Assembly (NCBI GenBank): GCA_945861275.1
Contig: CAMATZ010000026.1
Location: forward strand, 19,963-83,962
Source of the DNA: Bordetella parapertussis
Lineage (GTDB): Bacteria > Pseudomonadota > Gammaproteobacteria > Burkholderiales > SG8-41
Direction of reading: 5' to 3'
Length of the DNA: 64,000 nucleotides
The position numbers and the translations under genes are program-made. Positions 24,583 to 31,970 of the stretch are shown here, piece by piece; the stretch's first letter is position 1; the number at the start of each line of letters is the position of its first letter. Under the pieces are notes generated by a model. That model saw nothing but the letters and a program-made list of their open reading frames with translations. It had not been told where the DNA came from and searched no databases.

Positions 24583-25551
24583 CTAATTCAAGCGCATTCC
24601 CGATTCGCGCACGATTTTTGCAGTTTTTTCCATTTCGGATTTGATCCGCGCGGCGAAGTCCTCGGGCGTGCCGCTGAGCGGTTCCATGCCTTGCAGCGTC
24701 AGTGCGTCCTGCACCTCGCGCCGCTGCACAATTTTCACGGTCTCGGTGTTGAGGCGCGTCACGATGTCGCGGGGCAGAGCGAGCGGCCCCAGCAGACCGA
24801 GAAAAAACGACGCGTCGAAACCCGGCAGGCCGGATTCGGCAACCGTCGGCACCTCGGGCATGGCCGCGATGCGCTTTAATCCGCTGACGGCAAGCGCGCG
24901 CAGGCGGCCAGCTCTGACATGCGGCATGGAACCCAGCGGATTGCCGAATACCAGCGACACCTGGCCCGCCATCACTTCTGTCGCAGCGGGTCCCGCACCC
25001 TTGTACGGGATATGCACAAAATCAATTTTCGCGGCAGAGCGAAACATTTCCAGCACCAGATGTCCCGCCGAGCCGTTGCCCGCTGACGCAAAGTTAAGCT
25101 GGCCGGGCCGCGCTTTGGCGAACTGGATCAGCTCGCGCACGTTCTTCACCGGCAAAGAGGGATGCGAGGTCAGCAGTGCCGCGTATTCGCCGATCATTGA
25201 AATGGGTGTGAAATCACGCTGAAAGTTGAGTTGCTTGTGCGTGAGCGTGACCACGATCAAACCCGATCCCGCCACGATCAGGGTATAGCCGTCGGGCGCC
25301 GCGCGCGCGGCATATTCGCCACCCGCCAAGCCGCCGCCGCCGGTGCGGTTTTCGATCACCACGGATTGACCAAGGCTTTCCGTCAGATATTTACCGATGT
25401 AGCGCGCCAGCGTGTCATTGCCGCCACCCGGCGCCAGCGGCACTACCATGCGTATGGGTTTGTGCGGATAACCCTGCCCAACGGCGGAACCGGCGAACAC
25501 GGCAAGCATCGTCATCGAGAATCCGCGTGCCATTTTGACGCGTATTGGCAT
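24583..25551 (-). CDS. Bug/TctC-family periplasmic solute receptor
   Basis: The product of about 322 residues has a signal peptide (MARGFSMTMLAVFAGSAVGQ) and the Bug receptor signature: YPHKPIRMVVPLAPGGGNDT, VVIENRTGGGGLAGGEYA, FVHIPYKGAGPAATEVMAGQ and MPEVPTVAESGLPGF. ATG 25551 lies beside the stop of the upstream Bug gene (overlap GTGACCATG), so the two receptors are co-translated. Tandem receptors with no TctAB nearby are common in Burkholderiales. The ligand is unknown. Confidence 0.9.
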   Translation of the reverse strand: MPIRVKMARGFSMTMLAVFAGSAVGQGYPHKPIRMVVPLAPGGGNDTLARYIGKYLTESLGQSVVIENRTGGGGLAGGEYAARAAPDGYTLIVAGSGLIVVTLTHKQLNFQRDFTPISMIGEYAALLTSHPSLPVKNVRELIQFAKARPGQLNFASAGNGSAGHLVLEMFRSAAKIDFVHIPYKGAGPAATEVMAGQVSLVFGNPLGSMPHVRAGRLRALAVSGLKRIAAMPEVPTVAESGLPGFDASFFLGLLGPLALPRDIVTRLNTETVKIVQRREVQDALTLQGMEPLSGTPEDFAARIKSEMEKTAKIVRESGMRLN

Positions 25552-25553
25552 GG

Positions 25554-26495
25554 TCACTCGGCCTTAGCGCCCGAAATTTTCACCACCCTTGCCCATTTGT
25601 CGAATTCGGTTTTGATGTAAGCGCCGAAACTCGCCACGCTGCCGCCTGCAATTTCGGTGCCGATGTTGGCATAACGCTCCTTCAATTCGGGCAGGGCTTT
25701 GTTGGCGGCGGCATTCAGTTTATTGATGATAGCGGGCGGTGTTTTGGCGGTGGCGCCCAGCCCGTACCAGCCGATGACTTCATAACCGGGCACACCGGAT
25801 TCGGCGATGGTCGGAATGTCGGGCGTGGCTGCAGAGCGTTTGGGGGAAGTTACGCCGAGCGCACGCACGCGGCCCGATTTGATGTGTCCCACCAGGCCGC
25901 CGATGGCGGTGAAGCTGATATGTATTTCGCCCGCGATCAATGCGCTGTTTGCCTGCGCGCCGCTTTTGTAGGGCACGTGAACCATGTCCACGCCCGCCAT
26001 GTGCTTGAACAATTCTGCTGAAAGATGGTTGGAGCCGCCTATGCCGCTGGAGGCATACGTCAGACGCTGCGTCTTTGCCAGTGCGATGAGTTCCGCGACG
26101 TTGTTAGCGGGCACCGAATTGCGCACCGACAACACATAAGGCGTAAACACCGTGAGAATGACCGGCGCGAAATCGCGTATCGGATCGTAGCCCGCATTGC
26201 TGCGCAGGCTGGGCGTGATCACATGCGTGGGTGACATTGCCAGCAGCGTATAACCGTCGGGCGCGGCCTTGGCTACGATTTCACTGGAGAGGGCGCCGCC
26301 GGCGCTGGGTCGGTTATCCACCACGAATGATTGGCCGAGCATGTCGCTGAGCTTGGTGGTCATGATGCGCGCCACGGTATCCGAGCCGCCACCGGGCCCG
26401 AGCCCCACCAGCACACGTACGCTTCGGGTGGGGTAGTCCTGTGCATGGACGGCATGTGCGGCGAATACAGCAAGAATGAATGGCAGAATTTTCAC
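25554..26495 (-). CDS. Bug/TctC-family periplasmic solute receptor
   Basis: This receptor has a signal peptide (ILPFILAVFAAHAVHAQ) and the family signature YPTRSVRVLVGLGPGGGSDT, FVVDNRPSAGGALSSEIV, MVHVPYKSGAQANSALIAGE and TPDIPTIAESGVPGYEV. GTG at 26495 is preferred because AGGAAA lies just upstream and it begins the signal peptide directly; an ATG at 26519 would add eight residues. It is the first gene of a minus-strand run that continues through a second Bug and the cyclase to the TRAP genes. Confidence 0.88.
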   Translation of the reverse strand: MKILPFILAVFAAHAVHAQDYPTRSVRVLVGLGPGGGSDTVARIMTTKLSDMLGQSFVVDNRPSAGGALSSEIVAKAAPDGYTLLAMSPTHVITPSLRSNAGYDPIRDFAPVILTVFTPYVLSVRNSVPANNVAELIALAKTQRLTYASSGIGGSNHLSAELFKHMAGVDMVHVPYKSGAQANSALIAGEIHISFTAIGGLVGHIKSGRVRALGVTSPKRSAATPDIPTIAESGVPGYEVIGWYGLGATAKTPPAIINKLNAAANKALPELKERYANIGTEIAGGSVASFGAYIKTEFDKWARVVKISGAKAE

Positions 26496-26535
26496 GGCGT
26501 TTCCTGTGTTGGATAGCATAATTACCTGCTCGTAA

Positions 26536-26655
26536 TCACTGGCTTGTCATTTCATACACCATATCGCTGACGAAGCGCTTGAACAGATCGCGCAGCACGT
26601 CGTCGGCAATGCCCCAGATGAAAGAGACGATCTTGTTATGTGTAGCTTGGTCCAA
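26536..26655 (-). pseudogene. hsdM: 5' remnant of a type I restriction-modification methylase (hsdM)
   Basis: On the minus strand a 39-codon frame beginning at TTG 26655 reads DQATHNKIVSFIWGIADDVL followed by RDLFKR. This is the N-terminus of HsdM, the DNA methylase subunit of type I restriction systems, which normally continues into a GKYPDVILPM-type segment. Here the match stops after RDLFKR and the frame runs into FVSDMVYEMTSQ and a stop. A ribosome binding site (AGGA) is still present upstream. The rest of hsdM, hsdS and hsdR is absent. The product, if made, would have no methylase domain. Confidence 0.75.
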
Positions 26656-26697
26656 TATTTATTCCTGCTTATTCGCCTGATCAAGGAGGGTGCAGCG

Positions 26698-26754
26698 ATG
26701 AGGTTGCAACGCATGCGCATGCGCATGCGCACCAGTGCGGTTATGCCGTATTAA
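26698..26754 (+). other. Short frame with strong ribosome binding site over a GCATGC repeat
   Basis: AAGGAGG at 26683-26689 is followed nine bases later by ATG 26698 and an 18-codon frame (MRLQRMRMRMRTSAVMPY). The middle is CGCATG repeated three times (26710-26727), giving Arg-Met repeats. It may be the start of a truncated gene whose remainder has been lost. No function can be assigned. Confidence 0.25.
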
Positions 26755-26904
26755 CCAACGTCAATCAACTGCTGCGTTCATCGCGCGTGCCATATTGAAA
26801 TAGTGCATTTGGAAATAGTATGTAGGTATTTGTTTTTAAATAATATTTAATCGAGCAACAATGCACTGTATCCATACTCACCAAATACGCGTAACCCTTT
26901 CGAG

Positions 26905-27009
26905 ATGCGCTACAAGGAAACCATCGATCCTGATAAGTACCGATGGGAATTATGCTCTCGTGTTCTGGCTCGAAAGGACGTAGTGGGAAAATTATCGGAG
27001 TCATGGTAA
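26905..27009 (+). pseudogene. Possible coding remnant, unidentified
   Basis: A plus-strand frame ending at 27009 reads MRYKETIDPDKYRWELCSRV and then LARKDVVGKLSESW from ATG 26905. In-frame sequence also continues upstream (YPYSPNTRNPFE) back to a stop. The amino acid composition is protein-like, unlike the AT-rich DNA just before it, and suggests the end of a lost gene. I cannot name the family. The surrounding 26761-26900 is AT-rich and shows no other gene. Confidence 0.3.
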
Positions 27010-27055
27010 GGATTTATCGATGTCCGCCGATGAATCGTTCAGGGTGGCAATGGCA

Positions 27056-27084
27056 TTGACGATGTGTAGCCACTAGGATACAAT
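27056..27084 (+). promoter_or_regulatory. Predicted sigma-70 promoter of the higBA remnant
   Basis: TTGACG at 27056-27061 and TACAAT at 27079-27084 are separated by 17 bp, close to consensus. Transcription would begin about at the ATG of the broken toxin gene (27090) and continue into the antitoxin. Confidence 0.6.
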
Positions 27085-27089
27085 CCGTT

Positions 27090-27263
27090 ATGCTTGAAAT
27101 TCGCTAGACCGATGTCTACGACAACTGGCTGGACAATCTGCGCGATCTGCGTGCGCGGGCAAGGGTACAGGTTCGAGTGGAGCGGCTGGCCGCCGGAAAT
27201 GCTGGTGACGCCGAGCCGGTGGGCGAGGGTGTCTCGGAGTTGCGACTTGCACGCAATCTTTAG
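27090..27263 (+). pseudogene. higB: Broken HigB/RelE-family toxin gene
   Basis: From ATG 27090 the frame reads MLEIR, then a TAG at 27105, then TDVYDNWLDNLRDLRARARV and QVRVERLAAGNAGDAEPVGE, GVSELR, and finally LARNL with a stop at 27261-27263. The order matches HigB-type toxins of the phage-derived killer-protein family. Two lesions are visible: a nonsense codon at position 6 and loss of about 40 codons between GVSELR and the C-terminal LARNL, removing the strands that carry the catalytic residues. The 10-bp gap to the antitoxin and its ribosome binding site are intact. Confidence 0.8.
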
Positions 27264-27273
27264 GAGCCTAAAT

Positions 27274-27576
27274 TTGAAAAAAGCCAAGACCAAGACTACG
27301 CGTTACGATGTCGCGGAACATCTTCGCACCCCGGAAGAAATGGCCGCTTACTTCGAGGCCTGTCTGGACGAGGCCAACGGAGACGCTGCGTTTATCGCCA
27401 AGGCCTTGGGTGATATCGCGCGCGCCAAGGGTATGACACAGGTGGCACGCGATGCGGGGCTGTCACGTGAAAGTCTTTACAAGGCGCTTTCCGGAGAGCG
27501 CAGCCCGGATTTCGAAACCATTCTGAGAGTTGTTGGGGCGCTGGGCTTGAAGTTGCATGCGAGGGCCGCGCATTGA
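27274..27576 (+). CDS. higA: HigA-family antitoxin, helix-turn-helix, orphaned
   Basis: The 100-residue protein begins at TTG 27274 (GGAG eight bases upstream) and has the pattern of addiction-module antidote proteins paired with HigB: YDVAEHLRTPEEMAAYFEAC, then a helix-turn-helix at about residues 55-85 (MTQVARDAGLSRESLYKALS, followed by GERSPDFETILRVVGALGLK). The frame is complete with no lesions. Its toxin partner upstream is a pseudogene, so it survives as a lone antitoxin that could still repress the promoter at 27056 or neutralise related toxins elsewhere. Confidence 0.82.
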   Translation: MKKAKTKTTRYDVAEHLRTPEEMAAYFEACLDEANGDAAFIAKALGDIARAKGMTQVARDAGLSRESLYKALSGERSPDFETILRVVGALGLKLHARAAH

Positions 27577-27886
27577 GAAAGCGCGGTGCTTTCGCAACCG
27601 GCAGCAACCGTCCCCATTTAATGAAGGTTCGCCCCGCCGTCAATCCTTGCCGGGAGCAGTCCGGCGAATCTTCCTTCAATGCCGCTCATGAAAATAAGGT
27701 CGACAGTTGCCGCTAAACAGCGCCATAGAAGTGAATGGAACGGCGTTTACCCTTTGAACAAAACAGTGCGCACGCGGGAATATTCGTAATATGGACTGAT
27801 TTCGCTAAATCGGTGAGCAGATTCACACGCAGCGCTATAGGCGAGTAGAATATTGCTATCCACAGTGTCGAAAGAAAGAGAAAACC
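27577..27886. other. 310-bp gap with a likely promoter, no convincing gene
   Basis: A short frame that overlaps the higA stop (TTG 27573, 47 codons) has no recognisable similarity and no ribosome binding site of its own. Near the right end, TTCACA (27822-27827) and TAGAAT (27846-27851) with an 18-bp spacer form a plausible promoter for the cupin-rubredoxin gene. AAAGAGAAA before ATG 27887 is its probable ribosome binding site. Confidence 0.4.
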
Positions 27887-28810
27887 ATGCCCTTAATCGC
27901 ATCGTATGAAGATGTAAAAGCCGCTAAAACTACACGTAATCCGCCCGGCGGTGGCACTGCTTGGCGCACGGGTTTTATAACGCCGCCCAAAGGCGTGGTG
28001 GATCATCCGGTGGCGTTTCTTGCGGAAGGCACGCCACATCGTGTGATCCAGCCGCATTTTCATGAAGTCGATCAGTTTCAGGTGATCGTCAGCGGTGGCG
28101 GCGTCATCGGCAAACATCCGCTGTCGCTTAACGCAGTGCATTTCTCGCGGGCGCATACCCCCTACGGCCCGTTAACCGGCGCCGATCAGGGCGTGGGCTT
28201 TTTAACGCTGCGCGCGCACTGGGATCCGGGCGCGCAATACATACCCGCAGCCAAAGAAAAACTAGTGGCAGTGCCCGATCGCAAACCGTGGCAGGTTACC
28301 GAAGCGCCCAGGTTCGAAGGCAATGCCGATGTCAACGTTCATACGTTCAACGAGATCAAGGACGAGCGCGGCCTTGCGGCGTATTCACTGAAACTCGCAC
28401 CCGGCGCCGAAACGGCCGGCCCCGATGCCTCGAACGGCAACGGCCAGTACATCATTGTCACCAAAGGCAGCCTGCACTATCAGGGTAAGGAATACAAAGC
28501 GATTTCGATCGGCTTCACCAAGCCTGATGAAGGCTACTTCCCCATCGTCGCCGGCCCGGACGGCGTGGAAGCGCTGGTGTTGAATTTCCCGCGTCTTGAA
28601 ATGGCCAGGGCGATAGTGCCGGAAGCATCCAAGTCGAAGGAATTCCGCGTTTGGCAGTGTCTGCTGTGCTCGTTTTCATACGATGAAGCGCAAGGCATGC
28701 CGCACGATGGCATCGCGGCCGGCACACGCTGGGAAGATGTGCCGGAGTCGTGGTTCTGCCCGGATTGCGGCACCAGCAAAGGGGATTTTGAGATGGCAGT
28801 AGTGGCTTGA
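27887..28810 (+). CDS. Cupin-like protein fused to a C-terminal rubredoxin
   Basis: The 307-residue protein has two parts. Residues about 1-245 form a cupin-like double barrel with HFHEVDQFQVIVSG and HFSRAHTPYGPL near residues 57-105, similar to the protein at 14484-15254. Residues about 255-307 are a rubredoxin: Cys258 and Cys261 in WQCLLCSFSYDEAQG and Cys291 and Cys294 in WFCPDCGTSKGDFE, with the TRWEDVPESW loop typical of rubredoxins. It could be a self-sufficient mononuclear-metal oxygenase or reductase that takes electrons through its own iron centre. That role is inference; only the domains are visible. No signal peptide. It is monocistronic with its own terminator. Confidence 0.75.
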   Translation: MPLIASYEDVKAAKTTRNPPGGGTAWRTGFITPPKGVVDHPVAFLAEGTPHRVIQPHFHEVDQFQVIVSGGGVIGKHPLSLNAVHFSRAHTPYGPLTGADQGVGFLTLRAHWDPGAQYIPAAKEKLVAVPDRKPWQVTEAPRFEGNADVNVHTFNEIKDERGLAAYSLKLAPGAETAGPDASNGNGQYIIVTKGSLHYQGKEYKAISIGFTKPDEGYFPIVAGPDGVEALVLNFPRLEMARAIVPEASKSKEFRVWQCLLCSFSYDEAQGMPHDGIAAGTRWEDVPESWFCPDCGTSKGDFEMAVVA

Positions 28811-28830
28811 ACGAACTTTAGTAAATGAAA

Positions 28831-28854
28831 AAAGCCGCGCGAGCGGCTTTTTTT
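28831..28854. terminator. Bidirectional intrinsic terminator
   Basis: AGCCGC (28833-28838), loop GCGA and GCGGCT (28843-28848) form a stem flanked by an A run on the left and a run of seven T at 28848-28854. It can terminate the cupin-rubredoxin gene on the plus strand and the Bug operon on the minus strand. Confidence 0.85.
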
Positions 28855-28876
28855 GTGCGCTTCCACAAACCGCCCG

Positions 28877-29845
28877 CTATTCCGCCTTGATATTCGCCGC
28901 CTTGATCACCTTGGCGTAACGCTCGATCTCGCGTCGCAGGTACACCGTCAATTCCGCTGGCGTGCTTCCCACCAGTTCCGCGCCTTCACCGATCATGAAG
29001 TCACGTATTTCCGGCGCTTTCAACGTGCTCACCGTCTCCGCATGCAGCCTGTTGATAATGGCCGCAGGCGTTGTGGCGGGCACGAACATCGCATACCAGT
29101 TCGCGGAATCAAATCCGGGATAAATCGAATCCAGCGTCGGCAGCTCGGGTGCTGCGGCCGTGCGTTTGAGAGAAGTCACCGCGAGTGCGCGCACTCTGCC
29201 GGAGCGCACGTGAGGCAGCGCGGTCACTGCGCCGCTGAAAGCACAATCGATTTCGCCGCCAATCAAGGCTGTGATTGACGGTCCGCCGCTGCGGTAAGGG
29301 ATGTGCGTGATACTGACGCCCGCAGCCTGTTTGAGCATTTCAATTGCGAGGTGATTGGCGGAGCCATTGCCGCTCGATCCGGCGTTGAGCTTGCCCGGAT
29401 TTTTCCTTGCCAGCGCAACAAACTCGATCACGTTACGCGCCGGGACGCTGGGATGCACCATCAAGTACTGCGGCGCGAACGAAATCTGGCTTATTGCCGC
29501 CAGATCCTTCGCCGGATCGAAGGTGATCTTCTTGAACAGCAGCGAGTTTGTCGCAAGCAGCGCGCTCGCGAACAGAATGGTGTAGCCGTCGGCAGGGGCG
29601 CGCACCACCAGTTCCGCACCGATCATGCCCGACGCACCGGGACGATTGTCGATCACGAACGGCTGTCCCATGCTTTCGGTGAAGCGCTTGCCGATCAGCC
29701 GCGCCTGCGTATCGCTGCCGCCGCCGGGTGCGGTGGGGACGATGATGCGCACGGTTCTGGCGGGATAGTTTTGCGCGTGCGCGGGGATTGCGGCGCAGAG
29801 GGCAATTAATGTGGCGGAGACTGCAGTGGTTTTCAGGATGCTCAT
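28877..29845 (-). CDS. Bug/TctC-family periplasmic solute receptor
   Basis: The 322-residue receptor has a signal peptide (MSILKTTAVSATLIALCAAI to AHAQ) and the signature YPARTVRIIVPTAPGGGSDT, FVIDNRPGASGMIGAELV, THIPYRSGGPSITALIGGE and APELPTLDSIYPGFD. It overlaps the upstream SucD-like gene by 4 bp, so it is the last gene of the CoA-ligase operon and probably supplies the acid that the ligase activates. The ligand is unknown. Confidence 0.9.
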   Translation of the reverse strand: MSILKTTAVSATLIALCAAIPAHAQNYPARTVRIIVPTAPGGGSDTQARLIGKRFTESMGQPFVIDNRPGASGMIGAELVVRAPADGYTILFASALLATNSLLFKKITFDPAKDLAAISQISFAPQYLMVHPSVPARNVIEFVALARKNPGKLNAGSSGNGSANHLAIEMLKQAAGVSITHIPYRSGGPSITALIGGEIDCAFSGAVTALPHVRSGRVRALAVTSLKRTAAAPELPTLDSIYPGFDSANWYAMFVPATTPAAIINRLHAETVSTLKAPEIRDFMIGEGAELVGSTPAELTVYLRREIERYAKVIKAANIKAE

Positions 29846-30732
29846 CGTAAGCGCTGTGTAACGCCATCCACCATCTCATTCAGCGAGCCGAACACCGTCG
29901 CCCCCGCCGCTTCCAACGCTTGGCGTTTGGCATTCCAGGTGCCGTGTGAACCGTGCACCAGCGCACCGGCGTGGCCCATGGTCACACCTTCCGGCGCGCT
30001 GCGCCCGGCGATCAGCGCGAACACCGGTTTGGTAAATTGCTGTGCGATGCATGCCGTGGCGAAATCTTCTTCTTCGTGGCCGCCGATTTCGCCGATAATC
30101 AGCAGCGCTTTGGTTTGCTCATCCTGTGCGTAGAACGGCACCAGGTCGGCGTAGCGCACACCTTTGACCGCATCGCCGCCGACGCCTATCCACACCGACG
30201 TGCCCATGCCGCGCAGCGCTAGCCGGTAACCGGATTCATACGACAACGTGCCGGATTTGGACATGATGCCGACCGGGCCGGGGATCAGCGCGTCGTTGGG
30301 CAGAAAACCGAGTTTGGCCTCGCCCGCGATGGCCATGCCGGGTGTGGACGCGCCTACCCAGATGGCGCCGGCCTCGTCGACGGCGCGCTTGGCTTTCAGC
30401 GCGTCATGCACGGGCATGCCTTCGGTGGGGGTGACGATATAGCGGATGCCCGCCGCCAGCGCTTCTTCGATGGCGGCGAGTAAATCAAATGCACCGACCA
30501 GTGCCACGCTGGTGGTGGCGCCGGTGGCATTGACGGCTGCTGCGCAGTCAGCGAACAGCGGCACGCCGTTGATCTCGCTGACTTCCTTGCGCGACGAAAT
30601 ACCAGCCACGAGATGGGTGCCGTATTCTTTCATCAGACGGCTGTGCAGGCGCCCGGCGCGTCCGCTGATGCCCTGGATGATTACCGGCGTGCTTCTGGTG
30701 ATGCGGGGGTTGAGTGTTGTGCTGTTTTTCAT
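29842..30732 (-). CDS. Succinyl-CoA synthetase alpha-like CoA ligase subunit
   Basis: The 296-residue protein has the SucD architecture: an N-terminal Rossmann domain that binds CoA, then a ligase domain with GPVGIMSKSGTLSYESGYRL and the phosphohistidine loop VTMGHAGALV. Compared with E. coli SucD, the CoA-site motif G-P-N-C-P-G is G-A-S-T-P-G here (IWVGASTPGM), and the N-terminus is diverged. This suggests a paralogous acid-CoA ligase (for example for a dicarboxylate or aromatic-derived acid) rather than the TCA cycle enzyme. The beta-like subunit is encoded upstream, separated by a long hairpin repeat. ATG 30732 is preferred over 30747. Confidence 0.8.
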   Translation of the reverse strand: MKNSTTLNPRITRSTPVIIQGISGRAGRLHSRLMKEYGTHLVAGISSRKEVSEINGVPLFADCAAAVNATGATTSVALVGAFDLLAAIEEALAAGIRYIVTPTEGMPVHDALKAKRAVDEAGAIWVGASTPGMAIAGEAKLGFLPNDALIPGPVGIMSKSGTLSYESGYRLALRGMGTSVWIGVGGDAVKGVRYADLVPFYAQDEQTKALLIIGEIGGHEEEDFATACIAQQFTKPVFALIAGRSAPEGVTMGHAGALVHGSHGTWNAKRQALEAAGATVFGSLNEMVDGVTQRLR

Positions 30733-30749
30733 GCTATCTCGTTGCACGG

Positions 30750-30823
30750 GTGAAGAGTGAAGGGGGAAGAGTGAAGGGGTACAGCGAGAGGTACCCCTTC
30801 ACTCTTCACGCTTCACTCTTCAC
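30750..30823. repeat. Long hairpin of facing GTGAAGR heptamers
   Basis: The left arm 30750-30782 and right arm 30791-30823 are 33-base inverted repeats with two mismatches and an 8-base loop. Each arm is built from heptamers of the GTGAAGR type. The right arm encodes the last residues and the stop of the SucC-like gene (VKSEA, stop at 30806-30808). The same heptamer family occurs at 44568-44595 and 51920-52025. Confidence 0.9.
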
Positions 30824-31966
30824 GGTTTTACCAAGATGTTTGCGCACTTCCGCCAATGCCTCATCCAGATCAGGATACAGCGCAATGCCCGCGGCACGCA
30901 GCACCTCGCGCGCTGCCGGCAGGCCGTTGCCGACCAGGCGCGCCACTACCGGGACTTTGAGTTGGGGGGCTTCACTCAGCGCTTTCACCAGCAGCCGCGA
31001 GAATTCGCCCAGCTCGGTAATGCCGGCGAAGATGTTGATGAGCATGACTTTGATGTTTGGCCCCTCGCTGATCCATTTCAACACCTGGACCAGGCGCGTG
31101 GTTTCGCCGCGCAGACCGCCGGTGCGCACATCCAGAAAGTTGTAGGGCTTCAGGCCCGCCGCACGCAGCTCGTCCACCAGCATCATCGATAATCCCGCGC
31201 CGGTGGTGAGCAGGCCGATCTCGCCTGCGGGGTCAATTACCACGTAGTCGCAGCCGTGCTCGAGTTTGAGTGCGGCTTCGGGGTAGGCGGCGGCGCGCTT
31301 TTCCAGCATAGCGCGGATATCGTGCTGCCGTTCCAGCGCACCATCGTCGGTGACAAACTTGGCGTCACCCGCAAGCCACGAACCATCGGCTTTGACGAAC
31401 AGCGGATTGATTTCGATCAGCATCGCCTCGCACGCCACGAACGCGCGCGCAAGCTGGGTGCCGGCCTCCTGCAGCGCGCGTGCCTTGGCGCCGCTGAACG
31501 ATGCGGCAAGTTTTTCCACACACTGTTCGATAGCCGCAACATCGGGTGCGGCCACTGCGGAGCGGATCGCATCCTTGGGCAACGCCTCGATTTCCATGCC
31601 GCCTTCAGCCGCCATGATCACGCGTACACCACCTGCCGCGGCGTCGATCATCAAGCTGAGATACGCCTCGCTGGCGCCGGCTACCTGCTGTTCGATGCGC
31701 ACCGCATCCACGCGACGGCCTTTCACCACACGGCCAAGAATCGCTGCGCTGTGTTCAGTGATCTCCTGCGGCGTAGCGGCTTTTTTGATGATGCCCGCTT
31801 TGCCGCGGCCGCCGGCAGTGATCTGGCCTTTGACGATCCAGGGGCCTGCCGCCAAAGCGGGAAGGTCTTTGCTGGCATCAGCAACAGCGAACACCAATTT
31901 TCCCGCAGGCACGTGAACGCCATGCCGCGCCAAAAGTTCTTTTGCGTCGTGTTCCAATAAGTACAT
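30806..31966 (-). CDS. Succinyl-CoA synthetase beta-like CoA ligase subunit
   Basis: The 386-residue protein has an ATP-grasp N-terminal domain (MYLLEHDAKELLARHGVHVP and IVKGQITAGGRGKAGIIKKA) and the C-terminal ligase domain with EINPLFVKADG, the glycine-rich TTGAGLSMMLVDELRAAG, NFLDVRTGG and INIFAGI. This is the SucC fold. Together with the alpha-like gene downstream it would make an ADP- or GDP-forming acid-CoA ligase. Linkage to enoyl-CoA hydratase and a Bug receptor, and the divergent alpha subunit, argue against a housekeeping TCA role. The last five codons and the stop lie in a heptamer repeat, so the C-terminus has been shaped by that element. Confidence 0.82.
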   Translation of the reverse strand: MYLLEHDAKELLARHGVHVPAGKLVFAVADASKDLPALAAGPWIVKGQITAGGRGKAGIIKKAATPQEITEHSAAILGRVVKGRRVDAVRIEQQVAGASEAYLSLMIDAAAGGVRVIMAAEGGMEIEALPKDAIRSAVAAPDVAAIEQCVEKLAASFSGAKARALQEAGTQLARAFVACEAMLIEINPLFVKADGSWLAGDAKFVTDDGALERQHDIRAMLEKRAAAYPEAALKLEHGCDYVVIDPAGEIGLLTTGAGLSMMLVDELRAAGLKPYNFLDVRTGGLRGETTRLVQVLKWISEGPNIKVMLINIFAGITELGEFSRLLVKALSEAPQLKVPVVARLVGNGLPAAREVLRAAGIALYPDLDEALAEVRKHLGKTVKSEA

Positions 31967-31970
31967 GTTT

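Noticed and set aside
26710..26727. CGCATG tandem repeat as a regulatory or CRISPR-like element
   Set aside because: Only three copies in one place. It is best described as a short simple repeat.
27573..27716. 47-codon frame overlapping the higA stop
   Set aside because: No ribosome binding site of its own, no recognisable similarity and unremarkable composition.
29842..31966. Housekeeping sucCD of the TCA cycle
   Set aside because: The alpha subunit lacks the usual NCPG motif and the neighbours are catabolic and transport genes rather than TCA or lipoamide genes. Not excluded completely.
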